Source of the DNA: Lysobacterales bacterium
GTDB taxonomy: Bacteria; Pseudomonadota; Gammaproteobacteria; Xanthomonadales; Xanthomonadaceae
Assembly (NCBI GenBank): GCA_014946745.1
Contig: JADCRD010000001.1
Coordinates: 2,292,427-2,356,426 of the forward strand
Length of the DNA stretch: 64,000 nucleotides
Direction of reading: 5' to 3'
In this document: piece by piece, positions 24,625 through 34,893 of the stretch
Layout of the letters: each line of letters begins with the position of its first letter
Position numbering within the stretch: position 1 is the stretch's first letter
Notes under the pieces: generated by a model
Seen by the model: the letters and a program-made list of their open reading frames with translations, nothing else
The model's database searches: none
What the model was told of the DNA's origin: nothing
Position numbers and translations under genes: made by a program

Positions 24625-25764
24625 TCAGCGCCCCAGCACCTGCTTCAGGGCGCTGAGCACGCGGTCAACGCACTCCGCCCGGCTGCTCTCGCCCATCAGA
24701 CCGATGCGCCAGACCTTGCCGGCCAAGGGGCCAAGGCCTGCGCCGATCTCGATGCCGTGTGCATTGAGCAGCGCACGGCGCAGGCCGAGGTCGTCGGCGC
24801 CCGCGGGAATGCGGATGGCGTTGAGCTGGGGCAGGCGGGCAGCCTCGGGGACCAGCAGCTCCAGCCCCAGCGCATCGAGCCCCTCACGCAGGCGCAGATG
24901 GTTGGCCTGGTGCCGCTCCCAGGCGGCTTCGAGCCCTTCTTCCGCCAGCATGAGCAGGCTTTCGTGCAGGGCATACAGCATGTTGACGGGCGCGGTGTGG
25001 TGGTAGCTGCGGCCGCCCTCGCCCTGCCAGTAGTTCATCACCAGCGAGAGATCGAGGAACCAGCTCTGCACCGGCGTCTTGCGCGCACGCACGGCGGCCA
25101 CCGCGCGCTCGGAAAAGCTCACCGGCGACAGGCCCGGCGGGCAGGACAGACATTTCTGCGAGCCCGAATAGATCGCATCGATGCCCCAGGCGTCGACCTC
25201 GAGCGGGATGCCGGCGAGGCTGGTCACGGCATCGACGATGGACAGCGCGCCATGCGCCGCCGCCAGCGCACACAGCGCCTGTGCATCCGAGCGTGCGCCG
25301 GTCGAGGTCTCGGCGTGGACGAAGCCCAGCGCCTTGACGCCGGGGTTCGCCGTCAGCGCCGCCTCGACCTTGTCAACGCTGACGGGCTGACCGAAGTCAT
25401 CCTCGACCACGATCGGGACGCCGTCGGCGCGCAGCACGTTCTCGCGCATGCGCCCGCCGAACACGCCGTTCACGCAGACCACGACGCGGTCGCCCGGCTC
25501 GATCAGATTGACGACGCAGGCTTCCATCCCGGCCGAGCCGGGGGCGGAAATCGGAAAGGTCAGCGCGTTTTGCGTGCGGAAGGCGTAGCGCAGCAGCAGC
25601 TTGATCTCGTCCATCAAGCCAACGAAGGCCGGATCGAGGTGCCCCAGGGTCGGCCGCGCCAGCGCATCCAGCACACGCTGCGACACCGTCGAGGGTCCGG
25701 GCCCCAGCAGCAGACGCTGCGGCGGCTGGAAGGTGCGGCTCGGCAGAACGGCGGTCGGGAGCAT
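24625..25764 (-). CDS. Alanine-glyoxylate/serine-pyruvate class V aminotransferase
   Basis: 379 residues. PLP-dependent fold type I: N-terminal RLLLGPGPSTVSQRVLDALA, PLP-phosphate contact SAPGSAGMEA, VDAVTSLAG (PLP-ring Asp) and the Schiff-base lysine in YSGSQKCLSCPPG (about 195). Matches alanine-glyoxylate or serine-pyruvate aminotransferases (AGXT/SPT), which move amino groups between alanine or serine and glyoxylate or pyruvate. Divergent from the H-NOX gene. Confidence 0.92.
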   Translation of the reverse strand: MLPTAVLPSRTFQPPQRLLLGPGPSTVSQRVLDALARPTLGHLDPAFVGLMDEIKLLLRYAFRTQNALTFPISAPGSAGMEACVVNLIEPGDRVVVCVNGVFGGRMRENVLRADGVPIVVEDDFGQPVSVDKVEAALTANPGVKALGFVHAETSTGARSDAQALCALAAAHGALSIVDAVTSLAGIPLEVDAWGIDAIYSGSQKCLSCPPGLSPVSFSERAVAAVRARKTPVQSWFLDLSLVMNYWQGEGGRSYHHTAPVNMLYALHESLLMLAEEGLEAAWERHQANHLRLREGLDALGLELLVPEAARLPQLNAIRIPAGADDLGLRRALLNAHGIEIGAGLGPLAGKVWRIGLMGESSRAECVDRVLSALKQVLGR

Positions 25765-25917
25765 GGCAAAGGTCCGGGGATGTCAGCCCTGCACGCTCGC
25801 AGGCGACTTCGCGGACGTCAAGACAGTCGCGGGGCTGCTGCTGGGCTCGTCATACACCGGGTCGCCACGGCCTGCGATTTGCATGCGCGAGCCCACCCTC
25901 GACCGCTGGAGCCACCG

Positions 25918-26463
25918 ATGCTGGGCATGGTGTTTACCGAACTCATGGAGATGGTCGAAGGCCGGTTCTCGCCCGAGCTGGCCGACCGCGTCCTGCTGCG
26001 CGCCGAACTGCCACACGGCGGCGCCTACACGGCGGTGGGCTACTACCCGCATGAAGAGATCGTGCGGCTGGTGGGATTGCTCTCCGAAGAAACCGGGCTG
26101 CCGCCAGAAACCCTGATCAAGGCCTTCGGCGAGCACCTGCTCGGACGCTTCGAACAGGCCTACCCGGAGATGTTCACCGGCAAGCGCACGCTCTACGACT
26201 TCCTCGCCAGCATCGAGACCCACATCCACGTCGAAGTGCTGAAGCTGTACCCCGAAGCGCGTCTGCCGCGCTTCGAAGTGTTGGAGCGCGGCCCAAGCCA
26301 TCTGCGCTTGGCCTACCGATCGCCGCGGCGCATGAGCGTGCTGGCTGAGGGCCTGATCCTTGGCGCCGCCGAACGCTACAAGGAGCCCCAACGCCTGCAG
26401 ATGCGCGAGGCGCCCGAACTCGGCGCCGATGCAGTCGTGTTCGACCTGCATGCCGCCGCCTGA
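25918..26463 (+). CDS. H-NOX heme nitric oxide/oxygen sensor protein
   Basis: 181 residues, the length of a stand-alone H-NOX. MLGMVFTELMEMVEGRFSPE opens the domain; the proximal heme ligand lies in THIHVEVLKLYP (His104, with His102 adjacent) and the heme-propionate YxSxR motif is Y133-R-S135-P-R137. GGAG sits 7 bases before the ATG. No distal-pocket Tyr could be placed with certainty, so NO versus O2 selectivity is open. Such proteins usually control a neighbouring kinase or cyclic-di-GMP enzyme; the next gene, 22 bp away, is a GGDEF-EAL protein. Confidence 0.93.
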   Translation: MLGMVFTELMEMVEGRFSPELADRVLLRAELPHGGAYTAVGYYPHEEIVRLVGLLSEETGLPPETLIKAFGEHLLGRFEQAYPEMFTGKRTLYDFLASIETHIHVEVLKLYPEARLPRFEVLERGPSHLRLAYRSPRRMSVLAEGLILGAAERYKEPQRLQMREAPELGADAVVFDLHAAA

Positions 26464-26485
26464 GAACACGGCCCCCGCTCCGACC

Positions 26486-28681
26486 ATGCCCGGTCTGATA
26501 CTGCCGCCCGCCGCCGACGCCCCCGAGCCTCAGCCCGAGCAGCGCTTCGCCCTGATGGAGCGGCGGCTGGAGCGCGAGCGCGAGGCACGGCGCCAGGCCG
26601 AGGCCCTGCTCACGGCGAAGAGCCGCGAGCTGTACCTGAGCGCCGAGCGCGCGCGCCAGGCCGAACACACGCTGGCGCTGGCGCTGTGGGCCAGCGGCGA
26701 AAGCGTCTGGGAGTGGGACGCCGCGACCCGCCGCGTCAGCGTGCGCAAGGTCGCGGATGACCGTCTGCAGACCCTGGCGGATGCACCGCAGGTGCTGCTG
26801 GACGAGGTCGGCAGCGTGCACCCTTCGGACATTGACCAGGCGCGCACGGTCTGGCTGAGCTATCTGCGCGGCGACACCGTCGAACTGGAATGCAGCCTGC
26901 GTCTGCGCTTCGATGCGCAGTGGCGCTGGGTCAGGGTGCGTGGGCGGGCGGTGGCGCGCAGCCCCACAGGACGTGTCGATCGCATCGTCGGCACCCTGCG
27001 CGACATCACCGCCGAGCGCGAGGCCGAAGACGCGCTGCGGCTCCTGAGCGACGCCTTCGACAAAGCCCGGGAGCCCATGCTGATGCTCGACCGCCGCGGC
27101 GTGCTGCACGAATGCAACCGCGCCTTCCACGATCTCGTGGGTATCGACAGCTTCGGCCCGGGCAGCCATGTGTTCAGCCTGCTGCAGGGCGACCGCAGGG
27201 CGCTTGAACACCTGCTCGGCGAAGTCGGCGAGGGTTGGCGCGAAGAGCTGCAGCTGAAGCGCGCCGACGGCAGCCTGCTGCCGGTCGAGCTCGGCATCCT
27301 GCGGGTCATCGACAGCGCCGAGCGCCGCGGCATGCTGGTGGCGACGGTCAGCGACCTCAGCCTGCAGCGCAGCGCGCAGGCCCGCGCGCAGCGGGCCAGC
27401 CTGCTCGACGGCCTGACCGGCCTCGCCAACCGCGCCCACTTCGAGAACCGGCTCAAGCTGCGCATGGCTCGCGAACACGGCGCGCCGCTGGCTCTGCTGT
27501 GGCTGAATCTGGACGGCTTTCGCGCCATCAACGATTCCCTGGGCCATGCCGCCGGCGATGCGTTTCTGTTCGAGACCGCGCAGCGCCTGCAGGATCTGGC
27601 CGGCGAGCGCGACGAGCTGGCGCGGCTGAGCGGCGACGAATTCGCCCTGCTGCTGGATGGCGAGGACGCCGCCGGCCGGGCCCCGGGCATCGCCCGCCAG
27701 ATCATCGATACGGTTGGCGCGCCCATGCAGATGGGCGAGCGCATGGTCTCGGTCAGCACCAGCATCGGCATCGCGCTGTTTCCCGAGGATTCGCGGCAGG
27801 CCGACCAGCTGCTGCAGCAGGCTGAAACCGCGATGCGCAAGGCCAAGCAGCGCGGCCGCGCGCGCGCCGAGTTCCACCGCGGCGAGCTGGGCAGCGAGGC
27901 CGCGCGTCGACTGGAGCTGATTACCGAGCTGCGCCGCGACATCGAAGCCGGCGCCATGGACACCGTGCTGCAGCCGAAAGTGAGTGCGGGCGGCTACGTG
28001 GTCGGCTACGAGCTGCTGATGCGCTGGAACAACCCGCGCCTGGGCCCGGTGTCGCCGGCCGCGTTCATTCCGCTGGCGGAGGAGTTCGGCCTGGTCGGCG
28101 CGCTGGGCCTGATCGCGATGGAGCGGGCCGCCGCCTTCGCCGCGCATCTGCTGCGCCTGGGCCTGCACACGCCGGTCGCACTCAACCTATCGCCGCGGCA
28201 GGTGTTCGACCCCGACACCGAGCAGCAGCTGGTCGCGACCTGCGCGCGCCACAGCCTGCCGCACGACATGCTGGAGATCGAACTCACCGAGTCGGCCCTG
28301 CTGGAGAACATCGAGGCCGGCCGCAGCTTTCTGCGGCGGCTGTCCGAGCAAGGCTTCAAGCTCTCGCTGGACGACTTCGGCACCGGCTTCTCCTCGCTGG
28401 CCTACCTGCGTCGTCTGCCCTTCAACACCATCAAGATCGACCGCTGCTTCATGGACGACATCGACACCGACGCCCGCGCCCTGCGTCTGCTCGAAGGCAT
28501 GGTCACGCTGTGCCAGTCCCTGGACATCGCGGTCGTCGCCGAGGGCGTGGAGACCCCTGCACAGCGCGCCCTGCTGGTGCGGATGGGCGTGGACCAGATG
28601 CAGGGCTACCACTTCGCGCGGCCGATGCCCGCCGAGGCAGTGATCGCGCTGGCGACGCGGCGCCTGCCGGTCAGCGAGTGA
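26486..28681 (+). CDS. PAS-PAS-GGDEF-EAL cyclic-di-GMP enzyme, H-NOX partner
   Basis: 731 residues: an N-terminal coiled coil (about 20-70, Glu/Arg/Ala-rich), PAS with VWEWDAATRRV (about 80-180), a second PAS (about 190-300), GGDEF (about 312-475) and EAL (about 485-730). The cyclase half is degenerate: the metal Asp of the usual DLDxFK is Asn (LNLDGF), the signature is SGDEF, and no RxxD inhibitory site precedes it. The EAL half keeps the catalytic set (E in ELL, NLSPRQ, ELTES, DDFGTGFSSL, KID, AEGVE). It should therefore act mainly as a c-di-GMP phosphodiesterase. An in-frame ATG at 26450, overlapping the H-NOX stop, is an alternative start. Confidence 0.93.
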   Translation: MPGLILPPAADAPEPQPEQRFALMERRLEREREARRQAEALLTAKSRELYLSAERARQAEHTLALALWASGESVWEWDAATRRVSVRKVADDRLQTLADAPQVLLDEVGSVHPSDIDQARTVWLSYLRGDTVELECSLRLRFDAQWRWVRVRGRAVARSPTGRVDRIVGTLRDITAEREAEDALRLLSDAFDKAREPMLMLDRRGVLHECNRAFHDLVGIDSFGPGSHVFSLLQGDRRALEHLLGEVGEGWREELQLKRADGSLLPVELGILRVIDSAERRGMLVATVSDLSLQRSAQARAQRASLLDGLTGLANRAHFENRLKLRMAREHGAPLALLWLNLDGFRAINDSLGHAAGDAFLFETAQRLQDLAGERDELARLSGDEFALLLDGEDAAGRAPGIARQIIDTVGAPMQMGERMVSVSTSIGIALFPEDSRQADQLLQQAETAMRKAKQRGRARAEFHRGELGSEAARRLELITELRRDIEAGAMDTVLQPKVSAGGYVVGYELLMRWNNPRLGPVSPAAFIPLAEEFGLVGALGLIAMERAAAFAAHLLRLGLHTPVALNLSPRQVFDPDTEQQLVATCARHSLPHDMLEIELTESALLENIEAGRSFLRRLSEQGFKLSLDDFGTGFSSLAYLRRLPFNTIKIDRCFMDDIDTDARALRLLEGMVTLCQSLDIAVVAEGVETPAQRALLVRMGVDQMQGYHFARPMPAEAVIALATRRLPVSE

Positions 28682-28817
28682 GCGTGAGCGGCGCGTCGGC
28701 AGCGTGATCGGGCCGGCGCGCACTGCCACCGCCACAGCGACCGGCATGACGCTGCGCAGCGGGCCAGCCGGGCCGCGTGCCGCTATGCTATCGACCCCAC
28801 CCTACGGAGGCGTATGC

Positions 28818-29579
28818 ATGCTGCAGAAGATTTCCCACGGCCGCGTCACGGAGCTGCGCTTCGACCGCCCGCCGGCCAACGCCTTCAACCTCGCCCTGCT
28901 CACCGCCCTGATCGAGGCCATCGACGCCGCACCGGGCGAGGGCGCCGAAGGGCTGGTGATTTCCGGCAGCCCGGGTCTGTTCTCCGGTGGGCTTGATGTG
29001 CCGACCCTGCTGACGCTGGACCGCGAGGGCGTGCTCGCCACCTGGGGCGCCTTCATGCAGGCCTGCGCGAAGCTCGCCGCCTGCCCGATTCCGGTGGTCG
29101 CAGCATTGACCGGGCACAGCCCGGCCGGCGGCGCGGTGATCAGCCTGTTCGCCGACTACCGGGTGATGGCGCGCGCCGGCGAGAAGGGCCCCTTCCGCAT
29201 CGGGCTCAACGAAACCCAGGTGGGCCTGGTGGTGCCCGGCCCGATCCAGTACGCGCTGAAGCGCCTGGTTGGCGAGCGCGTCGGCGAGCGTCTGCTGGTC
29301 GCGGGCGAGATGATCGAATCGACCCGCGCCGCCGAGATCGGCATGGTCGACGAGGTGGTCGAGCTGGACCAGGTGGTGCCGCGCGCAATCGCCTGGCTGG
29401 AAGCACACTTGAACCTGCCGCGTCGGGCCATGCTGATCACCCGCGCGATGTCGCGCCAAGCCCTGATCCAGGCGATTTGCGCGCCGAACGCCATCGACCT
29501 TGGGCCCTTCATCGAAGGCTGGTACCACCCGGAAACCCAGGGCGTGCTCAAGGCGCTGGTCGCGCGACTGGGCAAGTAA
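28818..29579 (+). CDS. Enoyl-CoA hydratase/isomerase family protein
   Basis: 253 residues from the ATG at 28818, which has GGAGG 7 bases upstream; longer in-frame starts add unrelated sequence. Crotonase features: RPPANAFNLALL, oxyanion-hole loops LFSGGLDVPTL and GHSPAGGAVISLF, and GLNETQVGLVVP where one catalytic Glu usually lies. It fits enoyl-CoA hydratase or delta3-delta2-enoyl-CoA isomerase in fatty-acid oxidation; the reaction cannot be settled from sequence. Confidence 0.9.
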   Translation: MLQKISHGRVTELRFDRPPANAFNLALLTALIEAIDAAPGEGAEGLVISGSPGLFSGGLDVPTLLTLDREGVLATWGAFMQACAKLAACPIPVVAALTGHSPAGGAVISLFADYRVMARAGEKGPFRIGLNETQVGLVVPGPIQYALKRLVGERVGERLLVAGEMIESTRAAEIGMVDEVVELDQVVPRAIAWLEAHLNLPRRAMLITRAMSRQALIQAICAPNAIDLGPFIEGWYHPETQGVLKALVARLGK

Positions 29580-29592
29580 TCGGCCTGCAGAC

Positions 29593-29623
29593 GGGTAGGC
29601 GCGTGGCTTGCGCGCGCCTACCC
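29593..29623 (+). terminator. Terminator-like hairpin without a U tract
   Basis: Perfect 11-bp inverted repeat GGGTAGGCGCG/CGCGCCTACCC with a 9-base loop, 13 bp past the crotonase stop. No T run follows, so termination is not certain. Confidence 0.45.
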
Positions 29624-29652
29624 TATGCGCCCCGCGTTCGAGTGCTACCCGC

Positions 29653-30519
29653 ATGCCGCAGTTCGCCGCCCGCCCTGAACTCACCCTCGACGAGCGCGCA
29701 CGCATCCCGCTGGACGTGGTGCGCGCACTCGAAGAGGACATCGGCAGCGGCGACGCCACCGCCGCGCTGATCGACGCCAAGGCCGGCTCGCGCGCCACGC
29801 TGGTCAGTCGCGAACGCGCGGTACTCGCCGGCCGCGACTGGTTCGACACCTGCTTCCGCGCGCTCGATCCCGAGCTGCGCATCGAGTGGCGCGCCGTCGA
29901 CGGCCAATGGCTTGAGCCCGGCGGCGAGGTCTGCACGCTCGAAGGCGCCAGCCGCGCCCTGCTCTCGGCCGAACGCAGCGCGATCAATTTCCTGCAGACC
30001 CTGTCGGCCACGGCCACCCGCACGGCGGCCTTCGTCGAGGCCGTTGCCGGCACCCGCGCGCGCATCCTCGACACCCGCAAGACCCTGCCCGGCCTACGGC
30101 TGGCGCAGAAGTACGCGGTGCGCTGCGGCGGCGGCCACAACCACCGCATCGGCCTCTACGACGCGGTGATGGTCAAGGAGAACCACATCGCCGCGGCCGG
30201 CGGCATCGCCGCCATCGTGGCGCAGGCGCGCAAGCAATCGCCGGGCCTGCCCGTCATCGTCGAAGTCGAGACCTTCGAGGAGCTGGCGCAGGCCATTGAG
30301 GCCCGCGCCGACCGCATCCTGATCGACGACTTCAGCGCGGACGAGCGCCGCCGCGCAGTCGAGTTCACCGCGGGCCGCGTGCCGCTGGAAGTGTCGGGTG
30401 GCGTGGAGCTCGAAGGCATCCGCGCGATTGCCCAAAGCGGCGTCGACTGCATCTCAATCGGCGGCCTCACCAAGCACGTACAGGCGGTCGACTTCTCGCT
30501 GCGCCTGCTGAGCGACTGA
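29653..30519 (+). CDS. nadC: Quinolinate phosphoribosyltransferase (carboxylating)
   Basis: 288 residues. Converts quinolinate and PRPP to nicotinate mononucleotide in de novo NAD synthesis. Family blocks: LEEDIGSGDATAALI, ERSAINFLQTLSATAT, LDTRKTLPGLRLAQKYAVRCGGGHNHRIGL, VMVKENHI and C-terminal SGGVELEGI/SIGGLTKHV. The ATG at 29653 starts the usual N-terminal helix. NadB and NadA are not in the window. Confidence 0.97.
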   Translation: MPQFAARPELTLDERARIPLDVVRALEEDIGSGDATAALIDAKAGSRATLVSRERAVLAGRDWFDTCFRALDPELRIEWRAVDGQWLEPGGEVCTLEGASRALLSAERSAINFLQTLSATATRTAAFVEAVAGTRARILDTRKTLPGLRLAQKYAVRCGGGHNHRIGLYDAVMVKENHIAAAGGIAAIVAQARKQSPGLPVIVEVETFEELAQAIEARADRILIDDFSADERRRAVEFTAGRVPLEVSGGVELEGIRAIAQSGVDCISIGGLTKHVQAVDFSLRLLSD

Positions 30520-30698
30520 CGGCCGCTTCGCGCGATCCGGAGCGCAGCCACTCTGGCCCGCCCTGTGTGCGCGAGTCCGCGGCCCATCCGGACGCATGCA
30601 ACCGTGCGCGGGCGACCCCAGCCCGGGAGCCCGCCCGGTTCGGGCCTCCCCGTTCGGGCTGCTAGACTGCGCGGCTACCCGATTCCAGCCTCGCTCCC

Positions 30699-32440
<1,742 letters not shown>

Positions 32441-32441
<1 letters not shown>

Positions 32442-32950
32442 TGGGCAGGCGCCTCGCCCGCAGTGCGGCGCTGGCGGCGGTCGGCCTTGCGCTGCTGCTG
32501 GCCGCCTGCTCGCAGGCGCCCAGTGAGCCGAAAGCGCCGGAGTTTGCCGAGGCACCACCGCCGCCAGCGATGACCGAAACGCCCGCCCAAGCGCCCTTCC
32601 AGTTCGAAGACGGCCGCGGCCCCAGCGGCACCTGCGGAACCGGTAGCGACGCCGGCTGTGCCGCGCCCGAGCCCGAGCCCGCAAGCGGCGAGATCGCTGA
32701 CAAGGCGATGCCCGCCGAGCCGGACCGCCGCTGCAGCACCGATGCCGACTGCGCGGTCAAGAACGTCGGCAACTGCTGCGGCTATTTCCCCGCCTGCGTC
32801 AATGCGCAGGCCGAAACCTTCCCCGAGCAAGTGAAGGCCGCCTGCGAGGCGCAGGGGCTTTCCAGCATCTGCGGGTTCCAAGACATCACTGCCTGCGCCT
32901 GCGTCGAAGGTCGATGCGAGGCGGCACCGGGCGGTGGCGAGCTGAAGTAA
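32441..32950 (+). CDS. Cys-rich lipoprotein of unknown function
   Basis: 169 residues. Signal peptide with lipobox LLAAC (Cys about 23), a Pro/Glu-rich linker, then a compact Cys-rich C-terminal domain (CSTDADC, NVGNCCGYFPAC, CEAQGLSSICG, CACVEGRC) whose even spacing suggests disulfides in the periplasm or at the outer membrane. The TGATG junction couples it to glnS. No named family recognised. Confidence 0.85.
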
Positions 32951-32958
32951 GCCCTCCC

Positions 32959-33519
32959 ATGCTGTACGCCCAAGTCCACCTCACCCTGCCCGCCTGGGTG
33001 CACGAGCTCGCGCCTGCCGGCAGCGTCTATGCCAGCGATGAAGACAAGATGCGGCTGGCGGTCGAACTGTCGCGCCGCAATGTCGATGCGCGCAGCGGCG
33101 GCCCCTTCGGCGCGGCCGTGTTCGATGCCCAGCATCGGCTGGTCGCCGTCGGTGTGAATCGCGTTGAGCCGCACACCTGCTCGGTGGCGCACGCCGAGAT
33201 GATGGCCTACATGACCGCGCAGCAGCGCCTGCAGCGCTTCCGCCTCAACGAGGACGCGCCCGGCGTGACGCTGGCGACTTCGTCGCAGCCCTGCTGCATG
33301 TGCTACGGCGCGACCTTCTGGGCCGGCATCGACACCCTGCTGATCGGCGCCCGCGCCGAAGACGTGATGACGCTGACCCAGTTCGACGAAGGCCCGCTGC
33401 CGGCCGACTGGAAGGGCGAGCTGGAGAAGCGCGGCATCAGCGTGCGCCGCGACCTGCTGCGCGAGGACGCCTGCGCGGTGCTCAAGCACTACACCGACAG
33501 CGCCGGGCGCATGTACTGA
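32959..33519 (+). CDS. Cytidine/guanine-deaminase-fold nucleoside or base deaminase
   Basis: 186 residues. Zinc site HAE (SVAHAEMMAY, about 79) and PCxxC (SSQPCCMC, about 112), with GGPFGAAVFD near residue 50. This is the COG0590/guanine-deaminase-like arrangement rather than the tRNA adenosine deaminase TadA, whose anticodon-binding features I do not see. The substrate is uncertain. The ATG at 32959 begins 8 bp after the lipoprotein stop. Confidence 0.88.
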   Translation: MLYAQVHLTLPAWVHELAPAGSVYASDEDKMRLAVELSRRNVDARSGGPFGAAVFDAQHRLVAVGVNRVEPHTCSVAHAEMMAYMTAQQRLQRFRLNEDAPGVTLATSSQPCCMCYGATFWAGIDTLLIGARAEDVMTLTQFDEGPLPADWKGELEKRGISVRRDLLREDACAVLKHYTDSAGRMY

Positions 33520-34628
33520 TGAAACCCCTGGGCGACGCCGGCCTCTACCTGCCCTGCCGCGCCGGCTTCGAGCCCGAATGCGCGGCCGAGATCAGCGAGC
33601 GCGCCGCCGTTTTTGGCGTCGGCGGCTATGCGAAAACCGAGCGCGATTCGGGCTATGTGCGCTTCCTCGGGCTCGACGCCGAATCGCAGTCGCAGCTCTG
33701 CCGCGCCCTGCCCTGGCATGCGCTGATCTTCGCCCGCCAGCGGCTGTCGGTGTTCGCCGAGCTGCAGAACCTCGACCCCAAGGACCGGCTGAGCCCGGTG
33801 CTCGAAGCGATGGCCGGCAGCGGCCAGGTGTTCGGCCAGCTCAGCATGGAGCACCCCGATGCTGACGTCGGCCGCGATCTCGCGGGCCTGGCGCGCAGCT
33901 TTGGCAACGCCCTGCGCGCCGGCCTGCGCAAGCCGGGACACCTGAGCGCCAAGGACGATCCGCGCAAGCCAACCCTGCACGTGGTGCTGCTGTCCGGCAC
34001 GCACCTGCTGCTGGCGGCAGGCGACGCCGAGGACACCCCACCGATGCGCGGTCAGGGCGAACGCGCGGCACCGTGGACCGGCGGCATCCCGCGCTTGAAG
34101 CTCGCCCACGACGCGCCCAGCCGCTCGGCGCTGAAGCTTGAGGAAGCCCTGCTCACTCTGTTCAGCCCCGACGAGCGCACGCGCTGGATGAAGGCCGGCC
34201 AGCAGGCGGTCGATCTCGGCGCTGCCCCCGGCGGCTGGAGCTGGGTACTGGCGCGCGCCGGCCTGTCGGTCACCGCCATCGACAACGGTCCGCTGGCCGA
34301 CAGCGCGATGGGCACCGGCCTGATCAAGCACCTGCGCTCGGACGGCTTCCGCTGGCGCCCGCCGCACCCGATCGACTGGCTGGTCTGCGACATGGTCGAA
34401 CAGCCCAAGCGCGTCGCGACACTGATGGGCGACTGGCTGGTGGAGGGCGATGCGCGGCGCGCGATCTTCAACCTGAAGCTGCCGATGAAGAAGCGCTGGC
34501 AGGAAGTGCGCGAGCAGATGGATGCGCTCGACGCGCGGCTCAAGCAGGCCGGGCTCAACCTGGAACTGCGCGCGCGCCAGCTCTACCACGACCGCGAAGA
34601 GATCACCGTCGCCGCTGTGCCGGGCTGA
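33519..34628 (+). CDS. rlmM: 23S rRNA (cytidine-2498-2'-O)-methyltransferase
   Basis: 369 residues. N-terminal THUMP-like RNA-binding part (about 1-160) and a Rossmann-type methyltransferase with the SAM loop DLGAAPGGWSWVLARAG (about 230) and the catalytic K-D-K-E-like residues in KHLRSDGF, WLVCDMVEQPKRV and NLKLPMKKRW. Length and order match E. coli RlmM. The TGATG junction couples it to the deaminase. The 265 bp beyond it hold a terminator and an inverted-repeat-bounded element. Confidence 0.95.
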   Translation: MKPLGDAGLYLPCRAGFEPECAAEISERAAVFGVGGYAKTERDSGYVRFLGLDAESQSQLCRALPWHALIFARQRLSVFAELQNLDPKDRLSPVLEAMAGSGQVFGQLSMEHPDADVGRDLAGLARSFGNALRAGLRKPGHLSAKDDPRKPTLHVVLLSGTHLLLAAGDAEDTPPMRGQGERAAPWTGGIPRLKLAHDAPSRSALKLEEALLTLFSPDERTRWMKAGQQAVDLGAAPGGWSWVLARAGLSVTAIDNGPLADSAMGTGLIKHLRSDGFRWRPPHPIDWLVCDMVEQPKRVATLMGDWLVEGDARRAIFNLKLPMKKRWQEVREQMDALDARLKQAGLNLELRARQLYHDREEITVAAVPG

Positions 34629-34681
34629 GAGCCTCTGACGACGGCCATCCGCTTGCCGCGTCTGCGCGGCCTTGGCAGGCC

Positions 34682-34866
34682 CTGAGAGCATGTGAAAAAA
34701 CCATCCGCCTACTGCGGCCGCCTCTGGACGTCCGTGGCGGCAGCGCGCTCCGCGAATTCCGCGGTCACTAGCTCGCCAAACTCCCTTGAATTCACGTCGC
34801 GCGCTTTGCCACGAACGCCCAGAGACGCCCTCGCTACGGCGTCTGGGTTTTTTCACACGCTCTGAG
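34682..34866. repeat. 185-bp element bounded by inverted repeats
   Basis: The ends CTGAGAGCATGTGAAAAAAC and, on the other strand, CTCAGAGCGTGTGAAAAAAC match at 18 of 20 positions. The inside is non-coding. It lies between rlmM and the convergent chemoreceptor gene and has no second copy in this window. The layout suggests a MITE-like or transcription-terminator-associated repeat. Confidence 0.7.
34818..34853 (+). terminator. Intrinsic terminator downstream of rlmM
   Basis: Stem CCCAGA(GA)CGCC / GGCGTCTGGG with a 2-base bulge and a short loop, followed by six T residues (34848-34853), inside the right half of the 185-bp inverted-repeat element. Confidence 0.75.
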
Positions 34867-34893
34867 AAGTTCTCGGCAGCGACCGCGCGGGGC

